Source: Vreelandella massiliensis (GTDB lineage Bacteria; Pseudomonadota; Gammaproteobacteria; Pseudomonadales; Halomonadaceae). Taken from it: DNA of 64,000 nt. The position numbers were made by a program, and so were the translations under genes. The first letter of the stretch is position 1. Each line of letters opens with the position of its first letter. Where the stretch lies: assembly GCF_900155385.1 (NCBI RefSeq), contig NZ_LT699745.1, positions 882,946 through 946,945 of the forward strand, in the 5' to 3' direction. Below the pieces are notes generated by a model. The model saw only the letters and a list, made by a program, of their open reading frames with translations, was not told where the DNA came from and searched no databases. Shown piece by piece: positions 44,212 through 53,906 of this stretch.

Positions 44212-45112
44212 TCCCCGACAGCACCGCAAACGAGGTTTCGCGCGCGGTGCGCAAGAAGTCCTGCATCCAGGGCGCCTCCGCGCTCTCTTCTCGAATCGCG
44301 GCGTAAAGCGTGCTCCAGACGCCGCTCTCCCCAAGGCTCACCGCGCTCACGTAGTCGCGCTCCAGGTATTCGGTCAGCGCCCAGTTGGGCAGGGCGCACA
44401 CGCCCCGGCCGCTGGCGACGAGCTGCATCATCATGATCGTCAGCTCAGCGGTGCGGATCTCTCTGGGGCGCACTCCCGCCGGGTTGAGAAAGTGGGTAAA
44501 CACGTCCAGGCGCGACTGCTCCACCGGGTAGGTGATCAGCGTCTCCTCTGCTAGCGCCTGCGGGGTGATGTAGCGCTGGTGCGCAAAGGGGTGCTGGCGC
44601 GCCACGGCCAAAAGCCCCTCGTAGCGAAACAGCGGCGCATAGCGCACGCCCTCAAGCGGCTGCGGGTCGGCGGTGATGACCAGATCAAGCTGCTCGCGGG
44701 AAAGCGCCGGCAGCGGGTCGAAGTGGTGCCCACTGGGAATATCGATCTCCACTTCCGGCCAGTGATCGCGAAAGTAATCCACCGTCGGCATCAGCCACTG
44801 AAAGCAGCTATGGCACTCGATGGCCATGTGCAGTCGCCCCTGCTCGCTGCCGGAAAGCCGGGCAATATCGCGCTCGGCGCGGCGCACCTCGGGGAGCACT
44901 TGATCGGCAAGCGTCAGCAGGCGCAAGCCGGCGTGGGTGAACTCAACCGGGCGGGTCTTGCGGATAAACAGCGGACTCTCGACGCGGCTTTCCAGATCTT
45001 TTAGCTGGTGCGAGAGCGCCGACTGGGTGAGGTGAACGCGCTCGGCGGCCTCCACCAGCGAGCCGGTTTCGCGCAGTGCCAGCAGCGTGCGTAGATGACG
45101 AAGTTCAATCAT
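44174..45112 (-). CDS. metR: LysR-type regulator of methionine genes
   Basis: A 312-residue LysR-family activator with the N-terminal helix-turn-helix (LVEAAERVHLTQSALSHQ) and a co-inducer domain. Divergence from metE and overall similarity (GRLHMAIECHSCFQWLMP) support MetR, which uses homocysteine as co-inducer. A near-perfect MetR box lies 3 nt upstream of its start, which would allow autoregulation. The 3' end overlaps rstB. Confidence 0.93.
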   Translation of the reverse strand: MIELRHLRTLLALRETGSLVEAAERVHLTQSALSHQLKDLESRVESPLFIRKTRPVEFTHAGLRLLTLADQVLPEVRRAERDIARLSGSEQGRLHMAIECHSCFQWLMPTVDYFRDHWPEVEIDIPSGHHFDPLPALSREQLDLVITADPQPLEGVRYAPLFRYEGLLAVARQHPFAHQRYITPQALAEETLITYPVEQSRLDVFTHFLNPAGVRPREIRTAELTIMMMQLVASGRGVCALPNWALTEYLERDYVSAVSLGESGVWSTLYAAIREESAEAPWMQDFLRTARETSFAVLSGIKPAARDAESAG

Positions 45113-45114
45113 GG

Positions 45115-45127
45115 TGATTTATATTCA
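45115..45127. promoter_or_regulatory. MetR-binding-site candidate in the metR-metE gap
   Basis: TGATTTATATTCA matches the TGAANNNNNTTCA consensus with one mismatch, in the 100-bp divergent region of metR and metE. A weaker partial match is at 45146-45158. Confidence 0.6.
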
Positions 45128-45212
45128 TTTTAAATATTAAAAATATTAGTTTGATTCACTTTTTGTCGGCGCCCAGACTATGCGAAATCATTCACGTTGA
45201 AGAGCAATCATC

Positions 45213-47523
45213 ATGACAGTTTCTCATATTCTTGGCTATCCGCGTATCGGCGCCCAGCGCGAGCTGAAAAAAGCCACCGAAGCCTACTGGCGCGGAGAAC
45301 TCTCCCGCGAAGCGCTAGAGAGCGAGGGCAAAACGCTACGCCGCCGGCACTGGCAGGCGCAGTTCGACGCCGGGCTCGACTATGTCAGCGTGGGCGACTT
45401 CGCTTTTTATGACCAGGTGTTAAACGTCTCTGTACTGCTCGGTGCCGTGCCCGAGCGCTTTAACGCCCAAGACGAGATTGCCCATGGCGATATCGACTTC
45501 GACACGGCATTTCGCATGGCGCGGGGGGCGAGCCCCGAGCGGGGAGCCCGCTGCGGCGTGTGAAATGACTAAGTACTTCGACACCAATTATCACTACTTG
45601 GTGCCTGAGCTGCATCGCGGGCAGCGTTTTGCCCTCGCGTCCCAGCGCCTTTTCGCCGAGGTGGATGAAGCACATGACGCGGGCTTTGCCCCGAAAGTGA
45701 CGCTGACCGGGCCGTTGACCTGGCTGTGGCTGGGCAAGACAAAAGGGCAAACGCAACAGGCGGCGTTTGACCGCTTAACCCTGCTGGATAGCGTGCTGGA
45801 CGTCTACGTGGAGGTGCTCAACCGCTTGGCCAAGCAGGGCGTTGCGTGGGTGCAGCTCGATGAGCCCGCGCTGGTGCAGGATCTGCCGCTTGCCTGGCAG
45901 CAGGCGTACGAGCGCGCCTATCATCGCCTGCAGGCCGCACCGGTGAAGCTGATGGTGGCCACTTACTTTGGCGCCCTCGGCGATAACCTTTCGCTCACCG
46001 CGCGCTTGCCGGTGGCGGGGCTGCACGTGGATGCAGTGCGCGCGCCGGAGCAGCTCGAAGGCGTAATCGACCGCTTAAGCCCGCACCAAGTGCTCTCCGT
46101 GGGGATTATCGATGGGCGTAACGTTTGGCGCGCGGACTTGGCCGTGCTGCGTGAGCGCTTGATGCCGCTCAAGGTGCGTCTGGGGCAGCGTCTTTGGCTG
46201 GCGCCGAGCTGCTCGCTTCTGCACGTGCCGGTGGACTTGGACGCCGAAACCGAACTGGACGATGAGCTCAAAAGCTGGCTTGCGTTCGCCCGGCAAAAGC
46301 TCGATGAGGTGGTGACACTCACGCGGCTATTAGACCACCGCGCGAGCCCTGAAGACGAAGCCCGTTTGGCGGCGGCCACCCAAGCACTGGATGCGCGCCG
46401 AGCCTCTACCCGGATTCATCGCCCCGACGTTACTCGGCGCCTTGAGCAGGTACACCTGGCGGATAGCCAGCGTGGTGCGGCTTATAGCGAGCGCGCGGTG
46501 GCGCAGCGCCGAAAGCTTGCGCTGCCGCTTTTTCCCACCACCACCATTGGCTCCTTCCCGCAGACCGATGCGATACGCGCCGCGCGCCGGGCGTATAAAA
46601 ACGCCGAGATAACGACTGCGGCCTACGAAGCTAAGATGCGCGACGAGATCGCCTACGCGGTGGCGCGCCAGGAAGCCCTGGACATCGACATGCTGGTGCA
46701 TGGCGAAGCCGAGCGTAACGACATGGTGGAGTACTTCGGCGAGCAGCTGGATGGCTTTGCCTTTACTCGCTTTGGCTGGGTGCAGAGCTACGGCTCGCGC
46801 TGCGTCAAGCCGCCGATCATCGTCGGCGATGTGGCGCGCCCGGCGCCGATGACGGTGCGCTGGAGTGAGTACGCGCAATCGCTCACCGACAGGCCGATGA
46901 AAGGCATGCTCACCGGGCCGGTAACGATTCTGCAGTGGTCGTTTGTGCGCGATGACCAGCCGCGCGAAACCACCTGTAAGCAGATCGCCTTGGCGCTGCG
47001 CGATGAAGTGATTGATCTTGAGCGCGCCGGCATTGGCGCCATTCAGGTCGATGAGCCGGCGCTGCGAGAGGGCCTGCCGCTGCGCCAAGGCCAGTGGCAA
47101 GCGTACCTGAACTGGGCGGTCGAGAGCTTCCGGCTCAGCGTGGCAGGCGTGGATAACGCCACCCAGATCCATACCCACATGTGCTATTCAGAGTTCAACG
47201 ACATCATCGGCGCGATCGCCGCCCTCGATGCCGACGTGATCACCATCGAAACCTCGCGTTCGGATATGGAGCTGTTGGAGGCGTTTCAAGACTTCGCCTA
47301 TCCCAACGACATCGGTCCCGGCGTGTACGACATCCACACCCCCAATACGCCGGAGGTGGCATGGATGGTGAGCCTGATGGAGAAAGCACTAGAGAAAATT
47401 CCCGCCGAACGGCTGTGGGTCAATCCCGACTGCGGGCTTAAAACCCGCCGCTGGGAAGAGGTGGAACCGGCGCTGGCCAATATGGTGGCGGCCGCCAAGG
47501 AACTCAGGGCGCGCCACGGCTAG
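45213..47523 (+). pseudogene. metE: Cobalamin-independent methionine synthase, single-base frameshift
   Basis: MetE transfers a methyl group from 5-methyltetrahydropteroyltriglutamate to homocysteine. The frame from ATG 45213 reads a normal N-terminus but ends at 45563; the remainder is in another frame from about residue 105. The break lies in a run of six Gs (45523-45528). With five Gs the join reads [19 protein letters not shown], which matches the family, and the total becomes 769 residues. Zinc-ligand motifs are intact in the second part: [10 protein letters not shown] (His, Cys), [10 protein letters not shown] and [10 protein letters not shown] homopolymer sequencing error is a serious alternative to a true mutation or slippage switch. 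Confidence 0.92.
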
Positions 47524-47612
47524 GGCTTGTGATGCGGATTTGACGCGGCCCAGCGCCTTGGTCATGGTACTGTCATGGCTGATGGCGTCAGAGATAGCAG
47601 GGAGCCGCGTCG

Positions 47613-48731
47613 ATGAATCCGGACAACACCAACCTTCTTGAAGCCCCCGAGTGGCTGCCTTCATCGCTGGTGGCGGCGTGGGACTTTCTCGCCGCCTACC
47701 AGTGGGCGCTGGCGTTTATCGTGGTGCTTGTGGGTATCACCCTCGCGGTGGTGGGGCGGGCGTTGGTGCTGTTCTTTGGCGGCAAAGCGATTTCACGCCT
47801 GAGTAAGAACCTGGGTCATCGCCTGCTGCGCATCGCGGCCAATGTCGCGGCCTGGATCGTCGCGTACATTGCCATGGTACTGGCGATACAGGCGCTTGAG
47901 TTCGGCGCCTCCACCGAGAATATCCTGCTGCGTGTGGCGACCAGCCTGCTGGTGCTGCGGCTGATGAAAGAGGCGCTGCATGCCGGGCACGTGGCCATGG
48001 AGATCCTTCGCCGCGTGCAGCGGCGCTACGCCATCGTCGATGACCGCACCATTCCGCTATTTGATCTGCTGGTAACGGCGCTTATCATCGCCGTGAGCGG
48101 CTATGTGCTGCTTGAAGTGTGGGAGGTCGATCCCACCGCCTGGCTGGCCTCCGCCGGGGTGGTGGGCATCGCGGTCGGGTTTGCCGCCCGCGACACCCTG
48201 GCCAACCTCTTCGCCGGCTTTTTCATCATTGCCGATGCGCCCTACAAACTGGGCGATTACATCGTGCTGGACACCGGCGATCGCGGCGAGGTGACCAAGG
48301 TGGGCATTCGCTCCACCCGGCTGCGCACCCGCGATGATGTCGAGATCACCGTGCCGAATGCGGAGATGGCCAACACTAAGATCTACAACGAGTCGGGCGG
48401 TCGTTGGGTGAAGTTTCGCATCCGCTTGGAAGTGGGCGTGGCCTACGGCTCGGATGCCGAGGAGGTGGTGTCGCTACTGGAGCGCATCAGCGCCGAGCAT
48501 CACAGCGTCTGCGACGTGCCGGCGCCCCGGGTGCGCATGCGTGGCTTTGGTGACTCTAGCCTCAATTTCGAGCTGCTGTGCTGGGTGAGTCATCCCGCCC
48601 AGCGGGGTTTGGTCAGTCACGAACTCTACATGCACATTTATCGGGCGCTGAACGAAGCCGGCATCGAGATTCCCTTTCCCCAGCGCGATGTGTGGCTGCG
48701 CGAGCAGGGCAAACCGCCCGCGGCCGACTAG
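47613..48731 (+). CDS. MscS-family mechanosensitive channel
   Basis: A 372-residue small-conductance mechanosensitive channel, which releases solutes on osmotic down-shock. About four or five membrane segments precede the pore helix and the MscS beta domain (WLASAGVVGIAVGFAARDTLANLFAGFF, quoted here as its Ala/Gly-rich core). ADAPYKLGDYIVL and STRLRTRDDVEITVPNAE are typical of the cytoplasmic vestibule. It suits a halophile that accumulates ectoines. It converges on ppk1 with 13 nt between stops. Confidence 0.92.
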   Translation: MNPDNTNLLEAPEWLPSSLVAAWDFLAAYQWALAFIVVLVGITLAVVGRALVLFFGGKAISRLSKNLGHRLLRIAANVAAWIVAYIAMVLAIQALEFGASTENILLRVATSLLVLRLMKEALHAGHVAMEILRRVQRRYAIVDDRTIPLFDLLVTALIIAVSGYVLLEVWEVDPTAWLASAGVVGIAVGFAARDTLANLFAGFFIIADAPYKLGDYIVLDTGDRGEVTKVGIRSTRLRTRDDVEITVPNAEMANTKIYNESGGRWVKFRIRLEVGVAYGSDAEEVVSLLERISAEHHSVCDVPAPRVRMRGFGDSSLNFELLCWVSHPAQRGLVSHELYMHIYRALNEAGIEIPFPQRDVWLREQGKPPAAD

Positions 48732-48744
48732 ACGTTCAGCGCAC

Positions 48745-50940
48745 TCAACTTTTGCTGGCGTAAGCGTAAAGCAGCGTTTCTTGGGCGCTGATCGGGGCGC
48801 TTTCGCCTTCCTCCTGTTTTTGGTAGCTGCCGTCGGGCTGCAAAAGCCAGCTCTGGCAGTTATCCACCAAGTAGGTCTCCAGGTCCTTGCGCACACGGGT
48901 GGCGAGCTTTTTATCCAGCAGCGGAAAGCACGTCTCCACGCGGTGGAACATGTTGCGCGACATGAAGTCGGCGCTGGAGCACCAGATTTCGGGTTTGCCG
49001 TCGTTATGGAAGTGGAAAACGCGGGTGTGCTCCAAAAAGCGGCCAATAATCGAGCGCACGCGAATGTTGTCGGAAACGCCTTCGATGCCGGGTTTTAAGC
49101 AGCACATGCCGCGAATGATGAGATCGCACTCCACGCCGGCCTGCGAGGCGCGGTAGAGCGAGCGGATCAGCTTGGGCTCGGTCAGCGAGTTGCACTTGAT
49201 GATGATATGCGCGCGCTTGCCTTTGCGCGCGTTTTGCGCCTCGCGCTCGATCATTTCGCTAAGCCGCTCGTGTAGGGTAAAAGGTGCGTGCAACAGCGTA
49301 TCGATTCGCCGCGCGCGGCCCATTCCCGAAAGCTGCTGGAAGACGCGGTGCACATCGGCGCACAGCGCCGCGTTCGCGGTAAGCAGGCTGTAGTCGGTAT
49401 AGAGCTTGGCGGTTTTGGAGTGGTAGTTGCCGGTGCCCAGATGGGCGTAGTGGCGCAGCTCGCCTTTTTCGCGGCGCACGATATGCAGCATTTTGGCGTG
49501 GGTTTTGTACGCCATGATGCCGTAAATCACGATGGCGCCGGCCTCTTGCAGGCGCGAGGCGAGCTGCAGGTTGTCGGCTTCGTCAAAGCGCGCGCGCAGC
49601 TCGATCACCACCGTGACCTCTTTGCCGTGGCTGGCGGCATCCACCAGGGCGCTGACAATCGGCGAATCGGCGCCGGTGCGGTAGAGCGTCTGTTTGATCG
49701 CCAGCACATCCGGGTCGCGTGCCGCTTCGCTGAGCAGGTCTTCGATCGGCGAGAACGACTGGAAGGGGTGGTGGAGCAGAATATCCTGCTTGCGAATGGC
49801 GTCAAACAGGCTGCCGCTTTTGAGCGCTTTGGGGATGCCCGGGGTAAAGGGGCGGTAGAGTAGCTCGGGGCGGTCGACATCGCCGAGCACGGCCATCATG
49901 CGGGTAAGGTTCACCGGCCCTTCGACGCGATAGAGGTCGTCACTCTCTAGGTGGAACTGGCGCAGCAGGAAGTCGGTAAGATCCTCGGGGCAGTTATTGG
50001 CCACTTCAAGGCGCACGCCGCTGCCGTAGCGCCGCGCCAGCAGCTCGCCGCGAAGCGCCGAGGCGAGATCCGAGACCTCTTCGGGGTCAACGGTCATATC
50101 GGCGTTGCGGGTTAAGCGAAACTGGTAGCAGCCGCGCACGCGCATGCCGGGAAAAAGCTCCTCGGCGTGGGAGTGAATCATCGACGAGAGAAACACGTAC
50201 TCCGAGAACCCCTCCTCGCAAAGCTCCTTGGGCAGCGCCATCAGCCTTGGTAGCGAGCGGGGCGCGGGCAGAATCGCCATGCCGCCGGAGCGGCCAAAGG
50301 CATCCTTGCCTTCCAGTTCGACGATAAAGTTCAGGCTCTTGTTGACCAGGCGCGGGAAGGGGTGCGACGGATCGAGCCCGATGGGGCTGATGACCGGCAT
50401 GATTTCATTGTCGAAAAACGCCCGCACCCACTTTTTTTGCGCCTCGGTCCATTGATTGCGGCGGCGAAAACGCAGCCCCTGCGCTTCTAAGGCGGGCAGG
50501 AGGGTGTCGTTGAGAATCTGGTACTGGCGGCTGATCTGCTCGTGGGCAATTTGCGAGATTTCACTCAGCACCGCCTTGGGAAGACGACCGTCCGCGCCGG
50601 TGGTATCGTCGCCGAGGGCGATTTGATGCTTGAGCCCGGCGACGCGAATCTCGAAGAACTCATCCATGTTGGAGGAGAAAATCAGCAAAAACATCAGCCG
50701 GTTGAGCAGCGGGTGGGCATCGTCTAGCGCCTGCTCAAGCACGCGAATATTAAACTGTAAGTGGGAGAGCTCGCGGTTGAAGTAAAGCTGAGGGTCGTCG
50801 AGGTCGGTCTCGGTTTGGCTCTCGCGTGCCTGAACACCGGTCGGCGTGCGATTAACCCGTAGCGGCGGCGCCTCGCTGTCGCTCAGGGTGGGGTCGTTGC
50901 CTGGGGCAGTGGGGGGTGTATCGGACGCTTGGGAATCCAT
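48745..50940 (-). CDS. ppk1: Polyphosphate kinase 1
   Basis: PPK1 polymerises the terminal phosphate of ATP into polyphosphate. The 731-residue start (ATG 50940, AAGGAGCGG upstream) is preferred to 19 further open codons. The N-terminal 50 residues are a low-complexity, acidic/Pro-rich extension. Family features are FNRELSHLQFNIRVLEQA, MDEFFEIRVAG, the autophosphorylated His region YKTHAKMLHIVRREKG and HLGTGNYHSKTAKLYTDY. A Pho-box-like sequence lies about 50 nt upstream. It is on the same strand as hemB upstream. Confidence 0.94.
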   Translation of the reverse strand: MDSQASDTPPTAPGNDPTLSDSEAPPLRVNRTPTGVQARESQTETDLDDPQLYFNRELSHLQFNIRVLEQALDDAHPLLNRLMFLLIFSSNMDEFFEIRVAGLKHQIALGDDTTGADGRLPKAVLSEISQIAHEQISRQYQILNDTLLPALEAQGLRFRRRNQWTEAQKKWVRAFFDNEIMPVISPIGLDPSHPFPRLVNKSLNFIVELEGKDAFGRSGGMAILPAPRSLPRLMALPKELCEEGFSEYVFLSSMIHSHAEELFPGMRVRGCYQFRLTRNADMTVDPEEVSDLASALRGELLARRYGSGVRLEVANNCPEDLTDFLLRQFHLESDDLYRVEGPVNLTRMMAVLGDVDRPELLYRPFTPGIPKALKSGSLFDAIRKQDILLHHPFQSFSPIEDLLSEAARDPDVLAIKQTLYRTGADSPIVSALVDAASHGKEVTVVIELRARFDEADNLQLASRLQEAGAIVIYGIMAYKTHAKMLHIVRREKGELRHYAHLGTGNYHSKTAKLYTDYSLLTANAALCADVHRVFQQLSGMGRARRIDTLLHAPFTLHERLSEMIEREAQNARKGKRAHIIIKCNSLTEPKLIRSLYRASQAGVECDLIIRGMCCLKPGIEGVSDNIRVRSIIGRFLEHTRVFHFHNDGKPEIWCSSADFMSRNMFHRVETCFPLLDKKLATRVRKDLETYLVDNCQSWLLQPDGSYQKQEEGESAPISAQETLLYAYASKS

Positions 50941-50986
50941 AACCGCTCCTTGTGAAAAATAGCGCAATACTCCCAGTATGGCGGAT

Positions 50987-51023
50987 AAAGATGACAACGC
51001 GGTGTCACCTTGTTGTCATCTTT
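50987..51023. promoter_or_regulatory. Candidate PhoB site / long inverted repeat upstream of ppk1
   Basis: A perfect 12-bp inverted repeat (AAAGATGACAAC / GTTGTCATCTTT) encloses 13 nt. Within it, TGTCA occurs at 51003 and again at 51014, the 11-bp spacing of a Pho box. A further TGTCA lies on the opposite strand at 50992-50996. Confidence 0.4.
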
Positions 51024-51058
51024 CGCTCGTGGCGTGAGCGACATCAATAAAGTGGAGG

Positions 51059-52102
<1,044 letters not shown>

Positions 52103-52178
52103 TTATCGCTTATGGCGAGTATATCAGGACCGCTGTTGGGGAGAATATGGCGGGGCATAATGAGCGGCCAATGCTCTC

Positions 52179-52207
52179 TTGTGGAGGCTGGGCAAACTGC
52201 ATAAAGT
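52179..52207 (+). promoter_or_regulatory. Candidate sigma-70 promoter for elbB
   Basis: TTGTGG (52179-52184) and TAAAGT (52202-52207) are separated by 17 bp, about 45 nt upstream of elbB. It may also drive the sensory cluster that begins 36 nt after elbB. Confidence 0.4.
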
Positions 52208-52250
52208 GAAGCGCTAATAGTGATACCGTATTAATAAAAAGGAGAACAGC

Positions 52251-52910
52251 ATGACCAAACAGGTGGCGGTAATCTTGGCCGGCTGCGGCGTTTTTGACGG
52301 CTCGGAAATTTATGAAACCACGCTGACGCTGCTGCGCCTCGATCAGCTGGGCATCGGCTATCGCTGCTTCGCGCCGGACATGGAGCAGCGTCACGTGATT
52401 AACCACATGACTCAAGAGGTTGCCGAGGGGCAACGTCGCAATGTGCTAGAAGAGTCCGCACGGCTTGCGCGTGGCGACATCAGTCCGCTCGGCGAACTCG
52501 ACGCCGATGATTTTGACGCGGTCATTGTGCCCGGTGGCTTCGGTGTGGCCAAAAACCTTTCGGACTTCGCCACCGCCGGCGATGGCATGGCGGTGATCGA
52601 GCCGCTCAAAGAGGCCTTGGCCGGGTTTCGCGACGATGCCAAGCCCATTGGGTTGATGTGTATCTCCCCGGTGATGGCCCCGCGCCTGCTGGGTGAGGGC
52701 ATTGCCGTGACCGTGGGCCACGACCCGGGCGTTTCGGGTGCGATCAGCGCCATGGGCGGGCTACACCGTAGCTGCGCCGTGGAAGATATCGTGGTGGATT
52801 ACGAGAACCGGGTGGTTTCCACGCCCGCCTATATGCTCGCCACGCGCATCAGCGAAGCCGCGACGGGGATTTTCAAGCTGGTGGACCGCATCGACGAAAT
52901 GATGGGGTAA
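52251..52910 (+). CDS. elbB: Isoprenoid biosynthesis protein ElbB (DJ-1/PfpI-like glyoxalase)
   Basis: A 219-residue DJ-1-superfamily protein. The family start VAVILAGCGVFDGSEIYE and the nucleophile elbow IGLMCISPVM, with its reactive Cys, are diagnostic; E. coli ElbB has weak glyoxalase III activity and has been linked to isoprenoid synthesis. AAGGAG lies just before the ATG. Only 36 nt without a terminator separate it from the sensory cluster, so it could head that operon; this is inference. Confidence 0.93.
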   Translation: MTKQVAVILAGCGVFDGSEIYETTLTLLRLDQLGIGYRCFAPDMEQRHVINHMTQEVAEGQRRNVLEESARLARGDISPLGELDADDFDAVIVPGGFGVAKNLSDFATAGDGMAVIEPLKEALAGFRDDAKPIGLMCISPVMAPRLLGEGIAVTVGHDPGVSGAISAMGGLHRSCAVEDIVVDYENRVVSTPAYMLATRISEAATGIFKLVDRIDEMMG

Positions 52911-52946
52911 GCCATCGGGAAGCACTGGCAAAGGAGCTGTCAGAAC

Positions 52947-53906
52947 ATGCAAATGTCGCAAAAAATGCCCTCGCCGCGGGCCATGAGGTGGGGGCTTATT
53001 CTGCTGGGCTGGCTGATGGCGTTATGGGTCACGCAGGGCCAGGCAAGCGGTGTCACCGAACCCGCCGCCCGCGTGGGTTTTGCCCAGGACACGCTGGCGA
53101 ACGACTGGCGATGGCAGCAGGTGCAAGACGTTAAGGCGGTACTTGACGACTACCCAGCGATCGAGTTCGTTCATACCAATGCCGAGGGCAGCGTGGCGCT
53201 GCAAGCGCAGCAGATTCGTCGACTCGCCGAGACGGTGGATGTGCTGATCGTTAGCCCCCGTGCGGAAGCCGTATTAAGCCAAGTGATTGCCGAGGTATAC
53301 AACGCCGGAACACCGGTCATAGTTCTCAGTAGGGGGCTTGATAATCAGCGCTTTACCAGTTTTATCAGGCCCAGCAATACGATTATCGGTCGCGCAGCGG
53401 CCCAGCATTTAACCCAGGCATTAGGCGGCGCTGGCACCATCTTGATGCTTGAGGGGTTGGAAGGGGTGAGCACGACCCAACAGCGCAGTCAAAGCTTTGC
53501 GCAGGCCTTAGCCCACTACCCCAACATAGCGCTTATCGTGAGAACCGCTAACTTCCTGCGCGTGGATGCGCTGCGTGCCGTGCAAGAGTTGATGGCAAAG
53601 GGCGTGGCGTTTGACGCCATTTATGCTCAGAGCGACAGCATGGCAGTGGGCGCGCGCATGGCCATGACAAACGCCGGCCTTGATCCATCCGCGATACCCA
53701 TCGTGGGCATTGACTACATCCAGGAAGCGCAAGAAGCCCTGCTTAACGGGACGCAGAGTGCCAGCTTCACTTACCCCACCGGAGGAGGCAAGGCGGCAGA
53801 GTTCGCGCTGCGCCTACTTCAGGGGGAGCCGGTGCCAAAACATTGGTTGCTGCCGACCGTCAAGGTCACCGCGGATAACGCTGAGGACGTGGAGCCTATT
53901 TTTTGA
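52947..53906 (+). CDS. Sugar-type periplasmic binding protein, sensor partner
   Basis: A 319-residue protein with a signal peptide ending near GQASG and a Peripla_BP_4 (RbsB/LuxP/TorT-like) domain. Two-lobe features include IRRLAETVDVLIVSPRA, AGTPVIVLSRGL, GTILMLEGLEGVSTTQQR and GVAFDAIYAQSDSMAVGA. No ABC transporter genes are nearby. The stop overlaps the start of the membrane kinase (TTGA), as in LuxP-LuxQ and TorT-TorS arrangements, so I infer that it presents a ligand to that kinase. The ligand is unknown. Confidence 0.85.
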   Translation: MQMSQKMPSPRAMRWGLILLGWLMALWVTQGQASGVTEPAARVGFAQDTLANDWRWQQVQDVKAVLDDYPAIEFVHTNAEGSVALQAQQIRRLAETVDVLIVSPRAEAVLSQVIAEVYNAGTPVIVLSRGLDNQRFTSFIRPSNTIIGRAAAQHLTQALGGAGTILMLEGLEGVSTTQQRSQSFAQALAHYPNIALIVRTANFLRVDALRAVQELMAKGVAFDAIYAQSDSMAVGARMAMTNAGLDPSAIPIVGIDYIQEAQEALLNGTQSASFTYPTGGGKAAEFALRLLQGEPVPKHWLLPTVKVTADNAEDVEPIF

